A DNA stretch of 64,000 bases, from contig NC_077222.1 in NCBI RefSeq assembly GCF_024763615.1, positions 87,978,001 through 88,042,000 on the forward strand. The letters are read 5' to 3'. Of this stretch, positions 1-10,900 are shown in pieces. The notes under the pieces are model-generated. The model had not been told where the DNA came from and did not search any database. It saw nothing but the letters and a program-made list of their open reading frames with translations. Numbering within the stretch: position 1 is the first letter of the stretch; every line of letters starts with the position of its first letter. This DNA is from Phlebotomus papatasi. Taxonomy: Eukaryota > Arthropoda > Insecta > Diptera > Psychodidae. The position numbers and the translations under genes are program-made.

Positions 1-1640
1 AAATGTTTTTCTTTAATCGCTTTGGATTTTATATTTCACAAAAAATTTCACATTCACACATTTTTTGCTTTTCTAATGTATTGTTCTCAAATTGCAATTT
101 ATTTTATTTCTCGCAATTTTAATTAAAAAATAATAAAGATAGAAGTGAACAAGAATAAAAAGTCATACATTCGTCAAGATTTTTCCAATGGAGATGGATG
201 TTTACTTGAAAGTTGACGTTTACAGAGCTACGTCTGAAAATAATTGGAGAAAAAATGTCTTCGTTTAATTTAATAAAACAAAATTTTTCTGTTGTTAAAT
301 CTATGAAAATTTGCGAGATATATTTTTTTTATTATTTACCTAAGAATAAATGTGAAAAATAGGAAAATTAACTATCTAAAAATTCACTCAATTTCTTGAT
401 ACTTCAAAGGCTTTTGCGTGCTTTTGGCAGGAAGTTATATAAAATTTGTTACTCACTCAAAAATTCACTCTAAGTCATGAAAGAACTATATATACAGTTA
501 AAGAATATAGAATAGATTTTTTTTACATAAGATTCATTCTAAGATAGAATTATATAAAATTTTTTAACAGAAATAATCTTATGAATTTATGATTTTTTTT
601 AAACTACATAACAGAGTTCATAAACTTTTTTTGCCAACTCTCTAACAAAAAGAAACTGGTAACAATAAAAATATAACTATCCTTCTGAAGAATAACAACA
701 AAATTCTGCAAGATTTATTAAGTTTCTTCAATTTAATACACAAGAGCTTCTATTATACGTTCAAAAATAGCAGTTCTAAAGATATACAAGTGTAAATATA
801 GAATTTCGTCATCAAATATAAGAACTATTCAACAAATACTTCAAATATACATTTTTCATCATTGTATAATATAAATATAGTATACTTAAATAGATTAATT
901 CTCTTTCAAGATACACAAAAGGCCCAATTTAATTATGCAATACGATGCGATACCTTTGTTCAAAACTATTTGTTACTAACGGACAATAACATTGTTTGGA
1001 ATTTCAATAAAAGGGAATTAATGTTATCGAATTGATGAAAATTTAAATCATTTTAATTGAATGAAAATAGTTTAAACATTTTAGAATTCAATAATCTAAA
1101 CGATTTTCGATTTTAGCCTACATAGTAGAGCATCGAAACTAAAATCAACAAATGTTCAAAGCTTTATAGTTTAAGCAGGGATTTTTTTGGTTCCTTTTTT
1201 TCAAAGTTGTTGATTTATTAAAAAATTGTAGAGGAAATCTAGAAAAATATAGGAAGCAAAAGTAAATTTCCGCTTTAATTGTCCCATATACTGGGTATTC
1301 TTATCGTTTTTCAAGCAAAGCTTTCTTGAAATTGAGTAATTGTTGTCGGTAGTAATGCCTGTTGACAGTTTCGTCCGATTTTAACTAATGACATTTACAG
1401 ATCGGCTTGTTTAATTGTTTTTGGTCTTTCAGTCCTCAGTGTCGAAATCGTCATTTCTGAAGCGTTTTAACCAATTTTAATGGATAACTTTCGATAGTGG
1501 AGTTCATCGTGAGGACACAATGCACTTCAATTTTTATTTTATTTTACGTTATAACAAAAAACATAGCTTTTTACAAACGTCGTGTTTCTGCGCGAAACAC
1601 GGTATTTTCAATGCAGTAAAAAACTATTTCTTTTACCGTT
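1..1640. other. AT-rich stretch, no gene seen
   Basis: Downstream flank of Hk. Short A/T runs and scattered stops in all frames. No splice-bounded exon, TIR pair or recognisable repeat. Confidence 0.6.
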
Positions 1641-1649
1641 GAGAGAGGC

Positions 1650-1810
1650 CAGGAAATCCACGGAAAACCCGGGGAACTCGGGGATCCTGTATATTTTTTT
1701 AAAGAACTTATGGGGAACCCGGGGAATCCATATATCTTTTCAGGAGTCAAGGAACTCATATTTTTCAAGGAACCCGGGGAACTCATATTTTTTCCGGGAA
1801 CCAGGAACCC
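1650..1810. repeat. Degenerate GGGGAACCC minisatellite
   Basis: At least five imperfect repeats of a unit containing AACCCGGGGAACTC separated by T-rich spacers. The short open frames on both strands are products of the repeat. Confidence 0.65.
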
Positions 1811-2240
1811 AAGCCACTCTAATTGCTTAGGAATAATCCCTTGATCTCGATTAATTTTAAAGTAGTCTAAAGTAAATGCAACTAGGCTATGATAACTCCA
1901 TTAGAAAAACCGCGGAAAACTATTCGCAGTCGTAATATTATTTTATTCAAATTCCTCCTCGACGGGGCACTTCAATTAAATAGGTCAGTAGAGTTTAGTT
2001 TTTTTTTCACTTTAAAATTGCTTTTAAACTTGACATATTTTACATTCACTTCAAATATATACTGGAATGGAATGTGCCATTATATTGACGGCTTTGATGG
2101 ATCAGATTCTAATAATTTCGAAAGAAACGAGACTGATAAGCTTTTAGATTTTCGTGGTATAACTGAACGAGAAGTGTTCAATAAATAATTACAGCAATTA
2201 CAAACAGAGGCAAAATGGCAAAATAAACCTACGGTTGAGG

Positions 2241-2420
2241 TTTCCAAAATTCCAGGATTTTTCAAAACTCCAGATCCCGGAATTTAAATATTTTACTCAT
2301 CCCGAATTTTGAGATCCCAGAATCCCGAACATGTAAGATTTTTGGAATCAGTTTTCAGGATCCCGATATCAATTGCTACGTGGGATTTTAAGATTTTTGG
2401 GGTCCCATGCTTTTCGGAAT
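2241..2420. repeat. Degenerate 'ATCCCGAATTTTG' repeat
   Basis: Repeated CCAGATCCCGGAATTT-like units. The wording resembles the minisatellite at 37.8-38.2 kb and the patches near 58.3-58.5 kb. Confidence 0.5.
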
Positions 2421-4167
2421 TCGAAACAACGTAAAAATAGGTTTCTACATACAGAGCTATGATTCAGTGGAGATAAATTTGGATATCAACACTGCCTCAA
2501 ATTACTCAAAACTTATACGGGATTGCCTCCAGTTTGTCCGTATTTAACGAAACGTCACTTATGATAAAAAGTCTTTGTTTTGTGAAGTCATTGTCATCAA
2601 AATGTTTCTCTTTTGGTATAAAATTTCAGAATAATAATTTTAATAGATCGTGTCTCAATCAGAAAAAGGTTTATTTCAGTTTTTGAGAACATGCTGAACT
2701 TCGAAAAGCTTATCTCGTAACAGGACGTATCCAACTTGGATGCATTCCTATAACTACAAAACTTACAATTTTTGCTATAAAAATTTAGATTTTAACAATC
2801 ATATCTCAAACATTTAAAATTGGAATAATATAAAATGTGTTTGAAGTCAAAATTTCAAAACTCGATAAAATAAGACTTTTTTACTATAGGTTTCCTTTTA
2901 GTTGTAGTTAAGGTTTAGACATTTTCTTAAATTTTGGATTTAGGGATTGTGCCTCACTAAATTCATTGATTTTTTGAAGTTGCGGTTAATAATAATGCTG
3001 GTACAATATTTCACAAAGGAACTAGGCCTTCCCGCAAGGAAGTTTCTGGACATGCATTATTGCTTTTTCTTATACGGGATGAGGTTGTCAGTCTTATGCC
3101 CCGTGGAATCAAGTGCAGTGAAGCTGTAGAAACAAACATAAATTTCTGAAGGGTGTAGGGGCCATAAGGGTCCATTTTGAACGAATTCTGTAATATTAAA
3201 ATTATTCAACTTCAAATTCTTCAAATTCTTAGTACCATCATGATACCAGATCTAGAAGCAATGAGAACTTCTTGGAAATCTTGCTGAAATTTCACTTTTT
3301 ACCGATTTTGTCATGGGAAATAATTAGAATCCATCTATCTATTGAAATTCTGCCGTTCTAAAAACGTTTCTGTAACTCTGAAATACGTTTTTACGTTTCT
3401 AAAAATATAGAAATCTAAAATAATTCTAGAACCATTTTTGTATTTCGTAGATCCGATTTAGCTATTCTAGAAAAGTCTCTGTATCTCCTTAATACAATTC
3501 AGTTTTTCTACGAACGTTTATGATCTTCCTGGATATGGTTTCGAATTTATAATTATAATGGAAAATCTTCCTGTGCTTCTTGTATGCATTTCTACCTGTT
3601 TCGAAAGGTTTTCGTATTTCTTTGATCTGATTCTAGGGTTCCAAAAACGTTTTCGTGGAGCTTGAATGCGTAAACGCTTTTTTAGGAACGTTCTTCTAGT
3701 TCTTATATCCATTTTCGAATTTTTTTAAATATCTCTGTGTTTTCATATTAGTTTCCCATGATCTCAAAAACTTTTCCACAATTCTTTGAAGCGTATACGT
3801 GTTTTTACATCTGTGTTTCCCGGTCTATTTATTGGTATTCTTACAAGATGTTACTCGTGGGATTTAAATCCAAATCTGGTCGTTACAGAATTATCAATCT
3901 TAAAGTACAATGCCCGCTTTCTAATCCGGATCGGCGTAATCTGGACGAGTTATCGACGGTTACATTTAAAATAATTTTGAGGTGATGTATGCATGTAGGT
4001 TCAGCAATGAAAATGAATTATTCTGTGATGTTTTTGTTTAATAAATGAAGCATAATAGCATAGAATTCTCTAATTATGTCTTTTTAAGCTTCTTTAAAAC
4101 TTTTATTCTAATTCTACAAAAAAAAATGTATTACATTTTCGAGGCGTTGAACAAATTCAAAAAAATC
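2421..4167. other. Intergenic, no gene seen
   Basis: AT-rich. Around 3340-3720 the words TTTCTA and CGTTT recur, suggesting a decayed simple repeat. No coding signal. Confidence 0.5.
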
Positions 4168-4240
4168 CATCCGGATTACGAAGCGGACATCTGTCATTTT
4201 GTCTCCCAATCATCCGGATTGCAAAGCGGACACTCTATTT
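4168..4240. repeat. Tandem duplication, 42-bp period
   Basis: CATCCGGATTACGAAGCGGA at 4168 recurs as CATCCGGATTGCAAAGCGGA at 4210. Confidence 0.6.
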
Positions 4241-4327
4241 CGGATTTTTGTTTCAAGATTCCAAGACTTTTGACTGACTTGACATTTTATTCTTGATTTC
4301 TTGACTTCAAAATACAAAATTATTCTT

Positions 4328-4450
4328 TTATGGCGGTCCGTGGTAAGAGCATTCGGCTCTTGGACGGTGTGACCCCTGGTTCGATAGTCACAGTTGTGAG
4401 TTCGGGTCGCGACCGGTGCGTCTGAAGCTTGAAGGAACATATTCCGATAC
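4328..4450 (+). mobile_element. tRNA-derived SINE-like element
   Basis: Box-A-like TGGTAAGAGCATTCGGC, then a box-B-like GGTTCGATAGTC, and a second GTGAGTTCGGGTC followed by CGGTGC. The latter end is shared with copies at 22.7 and 28.7 kb. The tRNA fold is not intact, so it is not a functional tRNA gene. Confidence 0.6.
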
Positions 4451-6597
4451 ATCAAATTAAATATTAAAAAAAAATGTTTTAAATTTTATTATAGATTTTG
4501 ATCTGTATTTTGGGCTTAAAATTTAACAAATTGCATGGAGTGTAATAAAATAGTTTAATTCACATAAAGATTGCTTTATAAGCATTGCCACAAATTTCGC
4601 ATTGTATCGCATTATATTGCATAATCCAATCCTGACCTCAACATTTCACTCAAGTGAAGTTTCTAAGCAATATATACCTTTTATAAGGTTAAAGTCAAAA
4701 CCGTTCATTTTATTATCTAATGTTGAGTAAATATAAGAAGAGTTTATTTGAGAGTTTCTTCTTTTATCTTTTTACAATTAAGAATATCATCCACTTGACA
4801 GTCTATCTAAATTTCCACTATATATCGCTTTCCAAGATTTTCAACCCCTTCCTAAAAGTTCAATTTGTTTTTTGTTGATGAATTTTTAATGGTACGAAAT
4901 TATTATTGTTAATGATGTATTGAGTAGATAAATATTAATTGCGTTATATTTTTTTTTGTCATCTCTGAAAGAAATATATTTTAAATGTTTTATTTTAAAT
5001 TTTATTTTGTTTATGGACTAAAAGATGCACTTCCGGCATTGCTAATAATACACAGTTTATTTTTCTTTTCATGTAATATCCTTTTTGCGATAAGTTGATT
5101 TTTTTTCTTATTAAATATTCCTTGCGAATATTTTTTTTTTGCAAAAACTTGCTTGTTGTTGTTTTTTTTTTTTATTAATTTTATAAACAGTGGCGCGTCA
5201 ATGCATTAAGAATTCTTGTCTAAATATCCTTTCATGGAGGGAGGTAAGATGTCAAAGAGAATACTGAAAACTTGCCTCTGTAAATATCTTTCGGGACACT
5301 CTGGCCCTATTATCCTTTTCAAGGGCTTCAATGAGAAGATTATTTATTTAAAATGCTACAATGAATATCTCTTGGGCTATTTATTTCGTTTTCTCTTATT
5401 TGCTTCTTGCTGTAAATAATTTTATATTTTTTTTAGAGATTTAATACAACTTTTGGATCTTTTTATTAAAATTGTTTTTATAAGATATTTCCATTTTTTT
5501 AATAAATATTTTTTTCATCATATATTCATGAAATCACAGTCCGTATAAAAATAGCGAAAACGTGCCGTTTTTTGTTGCCTCTATTTTTCATATTTACTTT
5601 TATTCATATTTATTTAAAATTCATATGTTTGTTGGTTTGAAATGCTCATGATCTAGAATGGGGATTTTTTTTATATACTTTTTTTTCTTTTCTTATTCGT
5701 GTGCTTTTGCTTCTGACTGAACACAGAAAAACGATGAGGGAAAAGAGAACGAGATAAAGTAGATTTGATGTTCAATTGAGAGAGCACAGACAATGTTAAT
5801 ATTGCAAATATTCCCCCAAAAAATAGCTAAAAAACATATATTTTGAAATTCATCCGGAAAATGTTGAAAAAGGAAGTAGAGATAGGAAGTTTTCTTTAGC
5901 CTTTTTTTAGCAGAGAACATGAAAGATGCCTCTGTTGAATTTTAGCTTTCTTATCCATAAAAATATTGAATAAATGTATTGGAAAGTTTTGAGTTTGAAA
6001 GTTCCTAAGGCTTTAGCTTTCAAGATTCTTTTTTTTTACCAAAAAAGGAAAGAAGAAAAATTTAGCGATATGTGCATTTATAAGTTCTTCTGGAAAGTTT
6101 ATGATGCTGATTTAATCCTATCCATTCCAGGTAAAACCATGATAAAATGCGCTATAAGCGCTTTTGCAGAATTTCCGCTAAGATTCACCATTTTTCCTAA
6201 ATTCGCATATTTATTGCAAAAATTTCCACTTCATAGAGTGCCTACAAATTCGCCATTTAATGACTAAGAGATTGAGAGATTTATCAGGATTTGAAGCGTC
6301 GATATTTGATTGGTTAATGCTGAAAAATGACTTCAATTTATCGCCACGGTGATTTGAAGGTTGATTTTCTTTAGGGAAAATTAGAATATACTTAAATAAA
6401 CTTCAACAATATCTAGAACTAGAATCAAAATCACAAATTAATACAGTAAACCTATAAAAACTCTACAAAAAGTGAACAAATAGCAAAAATAACAGTCTAA
6501 CTGATTTTTCCGTTAAATTCAAATTCAAATTTTTCAATTTTCTTGTCCAAAATTATCTTGAGCATCTCTTACAGAGAAAACTAACTCAAGAAAAGAT
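4451..6597. other. Intergenic, no gene seen
   Basis: Very AT-rich with long T runs (for example 5162-5175). The short open frames here lack codon structure and splice context. Confidence 0.55.
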
Positions 6598-6603
6598 TTT
6601 ATT
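6598..6603 (-). terminator. Candidate polyadenylation signal
   Basis: AATAAA on the minus strand about 300 nt beyond the TAA at 6901. It could serve both stops of the Hk 3' end. The hexamer is common by chance in sequence this AT-rich. Confidence 0.3.
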
Positions 6604-6900
6604 AGTGACTTAAAAGGCAAAGATAGTTGTGAAATTGAGTTCCCAACGCCTTGAGAACTCAACTGTCAACTGTCAAATCTGACAGCTGTCAAGTTTAAAT
6701 AAGTTGACATTTTGAATGACAAACAATAATGTTCCAAACTTTTCCATCCACATGATTAAAATAAAGAACCCATTCTCTCTGTAAAAGATACTCAATTACT
6801 ACGAAAACAGAACGAGATGATTTTCAAAAGAAACAGGACTGATTAAGGTCAAAAACTGCCATTCGATGTGGGAAGGGAGGTTGGAGCAATCGCCAATGAC

Positions 6901-7704
6901 TTAGAAGGCCATACTAGTGCGGCGTCCGCCTCTTTTGCCGCCCCTTGTGAGGCCTCCATGTGAGACACTGCGGCCCATCCTGGCCCCACATTCACTGCCC
7001 TTGCGCTCCCTGGCCTTCCGCAGGAGGCTACTGGTGCTAGGACGGCGACTTTCAGTTCCATGGGGCTTCTTGTCGATGATATCGGAAGTGGAGGAGCGCC
7101 GGATATGGGTAGGACTGATGGAGAGGTAGGGCGAACTCGACTGAGACTGCGATTGGTCCGCTTGTGTATTGAGGAAGCCCGGTGATTTATCCATACTACC
7201 CCGGTGCAGGGAGCGACTTGTGCCCGGACTTTGGCAGTACGTGAGCAGCGATTCCGCCTCATCAACAGCCTCAATCTTCAAGTATGGTGTCCGGCGAATA
7301 CTTCCACCACTAGATGGAGCCGTACTACTACCACTTCCACCCTTTGTGGCCGACGATGACCCCTCGGCCGAGGAGTTCTTGGCCCTGAAGCCCGCATAGA
7401 TACTCTTGAGATTAATATCTAGCGACTTGAAGCTGATGAGGCTAGAGGAATTGCGTTTAATGGCCTTACGGGCGGCTGCGGCTGCCTCATCGCCCGTTCC
7501 CAGATCAATTGACTTAATGTTATCAACTAATTGGCGTGCGGTATCGTTATCATTATCGTTGCTACCTACATTCGATGGACTAACTACGCGTGTGTTAAGA
7601 GCTAGCGTTGAACGTGTTAAATTGATATTTGAATTGGACTGTTTAACGGATTGTGTGGCCTCTGACGGTGGCAATTTGTTACTACTGTCTAAGGTCTCCT
7701 TTCG
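6901..7704 (-). CDS. Serine-rich open frame in phase with Hk; candidate C-terminal extension
   Basis: A 267-residue open frame, GC-rich in an AT-rich setting, ending TAA at 6901. It is in the same frame as the Hk coding exon, separated from it by two TGA codons (7840-7842 and 7705-7707), each followed by C, with 44 open codons between. The protein is rich in Ser, Asn and Gly. Basophilic-kinase sites of the R-R-x-S or K-R-N-S type occur at KRNSSS, IRRSSTSD, SRRPSTSS and GRRTSMAF. Other islands that look constrained are SLISFKSLDINLKSIYAGFR and TPYLKIEAVDEAESLLTYC. The C-terminus M-A-F fits a class II PDZ-ligand pattern. I do not recognise the family. Possible routes onto Hk are readthrough, or readthrough of the first TGA plus removal of a 66-nt intron (donor G|GTGAGG at 7754, acceptor CTTAG ending at 7689). 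It could instead be the last exon of a separate transcript. That it is coding is likely; how it is joined is unresolved. Confidence 0.7.
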   Translation of the reverse strand, partial: RKETLDSSNKLPPSEATQSVKQSNSNINLTRSTLALNTRVVSPSNVGSNDNDNDTARQLVDNIKSIDLGTGDEAAAAARKAIKRNSSSLISFKSLDINLKSIYAGFRAKNSSAEGSSSATKGGSGSSTAPSSGGSIRRTPYLKIEAVDEAESLLTYCQSPGTSRSLHRGSMDKSPGFLNTQADQSQSQSSSPYLSISPTHIRRSSTSDIIDKKPHGTESRRPSTSSLLRKARERKGSECGARMGRSVSHGGLTRGGKRGGRRTSMAF

Positions 7705-7839
7705 TCACTGAATTTCACAGAAACTGATTTTCGACGCTTCTTTAGGTTCCTCACCTATGCTCAGGTCCTCCTCCTTGGGTGACTCTGCCCCGCAGGGTTG
7801 CCCAGTTGAACTGGGTGGCCCCGGGGGGCAGGCTGATTG
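7705..7839 (-). other. Hk: Inter-stop open segment after the Hk TGA
   Basis: Forty-four codons in the Hk frame, reading QSACPPGPPSSTGQPCGAES, then PKEEDLSIGEEPKEASK and a short tail, before a second TGA. It contains a good splice donor (ATAG|GTGAGG, first intron base 7754). Two other frames are also open over part of the interval: one reads VTISLPPGATQFNWATLRGR across the Hk stop, and one reads NLKKRRKSVSVKFSDERRP just before 7690. The true coding frame here cannot be decided by eye. A one-base assembly error near 7690 would also change the picture. Confidence 0.5.
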
Positions 7840-7941
7840 TCACCGAAGTGCTAAGGTTGATATTGGTGGCGGCCGAACGGGTTTATTGTCCAGAATTCGC
7901 TCAAGTTCCAGCATCACGGCAGTTGATAAGCGTGGCAGCAA
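7840..7941 (-). CDS. Hk: Hk conventional last coding exon
   Basis: Acceptor AAATATTACAG precedes TTGCTGCCACGC. It encodes LLPRLSTAVMLELERILDNK followed by PVRPPPISTLALR and a TGA. This is the normal C-terminus of insect Hyperkinetic. The stop is TGA followed by C, a context associated with readthrough in flies. The same frame stays open after it (see the entry at 6901-7704). Confidence 0.93.
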   Translation of the reverse strand: MLPRLSTAVMLELERILDNKPVRPPPISTLALR

Positions 7942-10900
7942 CTGTAATATTTTAATTAAAATTTGAGGACTTTTCTATTTAATCCTCTTGGGACCAGTGA
8001 CTCTTAAGTGACACACTGACTCTTAAGATCGATCAGTTGATCGGTATGACTAATCAAGTGCATCGATATAACTAATCAAGTTGATCGGCTGATCATGTGT
8101 TCTTATATGCCGATCACCTAACCAAAGTGGTTCATTATTCAGCTAAGGCTAAATAACTAAACAACGTGATCAAGCGATTGATTTGATTTGATCAAGCGAT
8201 CAATTTACTTGAGGAAAGAGGTAAATCGATCAAAATAACTGAACGATACAATCAACAGTTAAGTTGCCGATTCGTGTAATCATCTGATTAACATAGATAA
8301 TCAAGTGTTCTTGTTGACCGACCTCTTAATCAAAATGGCTAAATGGTTGACTGATTACATGATCAGCTAAGGCCAAGTAACTAAACTACGTGATCAAGCG
8401 ATCACTTCAGTTGATCTTTTCTAGAGCTCTTCAAATCAATTGACTTGAAGAACGAGGGCAATCGATCAAAGTGACTGAACGATGCAATCAACAGAATAGA
8501 TTTCTTTGTTAGTCGATCATCCGATCAAAGTGATTAAACTGTGCGATCAGTTAGCTAAGTTGCCGGTTCGAGTAATCATCCGATTAACATTTATGACGGT
8601 AAGTAACCCGTTCTAAGTAAGTGAACAACAATATTAGTAGATCTAGTCCAAAGATCATCAGATCAGTTGAATACAAGAACAGTTGAATAGAAGTAAGTTG
8701 CCTTGTCGGTCGATCAGACGTAGCTCAACTGAGAGATCAGTTATTTTAGTTGTCTGATCTACCAATTTTTCGATTAACGTGAATGAACGACGAGCCAGTC
8801 CGTTCTGAGTAATTGTACGACAAGATTAGCAGATCACATCGGATGATCTTGTTGAACGATCGACATTCATCGGCATTTAAAAAAATTTAAATTCAAAACC
8901 TACCTGTAGGGCTTGAAGACTCTGGTGCAGCTGCTCAGGAGTGATGGCACTTATAAGCAGACACTGCACCGGCTCATGCTTCAAAGACCACGCTATGGAC
9001 AACTGGGTCGGACTACAGCCTGAAAATCAAGATACAGATTAAACATCCATCCACATAGCTCACGAATAATACAGCAGCAAGCAGTAATTACCTAACTTCT
9101 CAGCAAGTGTTGCAATATCTCTAATTTTATCAACCTGACGACGTCCCTCCTCGAGGCGTTCCTTGCTCCATCCAAAGCTCTGTGAGGCAAAAGAGGATTA
9201 GCCAAACTGATTCGTGGATGGGAATGAATAATTAAACTTACATCTTTGTTGGCCTCATCCTCGGTCCACGAATAGCTGTGACTCTTGGTTTTGAAGGAGC
9301 CCTTGGAAAAGAGAATTCGCTCACCATTTTGCGTATCTCCGAGTGCCATTGACAGTGGTCCCCAGGCCATCAATCCCACACCAATTTTATTGTACATCTC
9401 GGGGAGGTAGAGTTCAGCCTTTTCCCGATTGAACATATGGTATTCTGCTTGTTCCACAATTGGCGTGATGCAATTGAACTGACGACAATTGGTATAGGCC
9501 TCCATAATCTCTACGGGAGACCATCTGGCTGTGCCCCAATACATAGCCCAACCCTGCGAGATGACGTAGTTCATGGCTCGGACAATTTCCTCCATGGGAC
9601 ACATGGAGTCAGCCTTGTGGATTATCACAATGTCGATGTACTGCAGCTGAAGGCGCTGTAGGCTCGCCTTCACACTCTCGATGATGTGCTTCCTGGACAG
9701 GCCACGTTCCTCTGATTTTGTACTCCAGTAGATCTTGGTCGACACCACAAAGCTGGTCCGTTTCCAGGCGCATTTCTGCAGAATCTTGCCAAGTTCCGTC
9801 TCCGAGTGAGCCTCGGAGATGTCAAACAGATTTATCCCACTTTCCACAGCCAGCCGAATGATAGCCTCCGCCTGCTCCTCAGGTACTCCGGACGAGAACA
9901 CCGGCCACGTACCCAAGCCCACATTGGACACCCGTAGGCCACTCTTTCCGAGGTTCTTATACCGAAGACCCGGAGTGGTATTTGTACTGTGTCTCAGCGG
10001 CAGAGCGGGATTCGAGCCGAGGCTTATCGAGCGCCCTAGTAAGGAAAGGGATTGGTCTTAGAGAACCCTCAGATGAAATTTCACTGTTTTCGAGGTTTTG
10101 TAAAAATTTATCAAAAGTTTTCGTTACATATATTTTTTTTAAATACTTGTCAGGCTTGTAGCCAACTTCATTTCATTGTCGAAATTTCATTATTCCGTTT
10201 ATGATATTTTAGAATAGGGTACTGGAAAATCTTTTGACAGGCTTTTACAAAATTTATTAGAAATTTCCAAAAGTCTAGAGAACATTCACAAAATGATAAA
10301 GAAATCCTGATGATAAATTTTAGATTGTTACTGGTCCTCAATACCATAGAGTTTGGGAATTATGAAAACCAATAAAGCATTGGGTTGTAGGAAGTTTCTC
10401 TTGAGAATTTGCAACTTGAAAGATATCCTTAATCCAATTGAAATTCGTTTTATTGAACTATGAGAACTACTTCAGGTACTTTGCTACAACATTGAGCTCT
10501 AAATTTATCATCATGGACTTCCTTCTCAATTTATCAATAGTTTATATCGAAATTGTATGTTGAACAAGCATTCAAAATGAGAATGAGAGCATGTAACAGT
10601 GTAGGGGAGACAAGACAAAGTTGCTGTCTCCGTGGAAAAGAGGCATAAAGTTCAATAAGTAAAACCTGTAAAATGGTAACAATGTTGAGAGTAAATTTGC
10701 AGGTGCAGGAAATGCAATTGAAATTAAATTAATAATTGGGAGTGGGAGATGAAGTTTTCTCCCCTCACTTTTGTGTTTCAAAATGCAATTAAACGAACAA
10801 TTGGTGTTGATAAAGGGGATGAACGGGGATGGTGTTACGAAATTGAAAAAAGAAAAATAAAATAGAAAATCGAAAGTTTGTGTCCAAAGCAAAAAGGGGT

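Noticed and set aside
6849..7711. Plus-strand and alternate minus-strand frames over the serine-rich tail
   Set aside because: Shadows of the 257-267-residue minus-strand frame, which alone is in phase with Hk.
9414..10061. Frames antisense or shifted to the main Hk exon
   Set aside because: They overlap a conserved AKR coding exon and have no similarity of their own.
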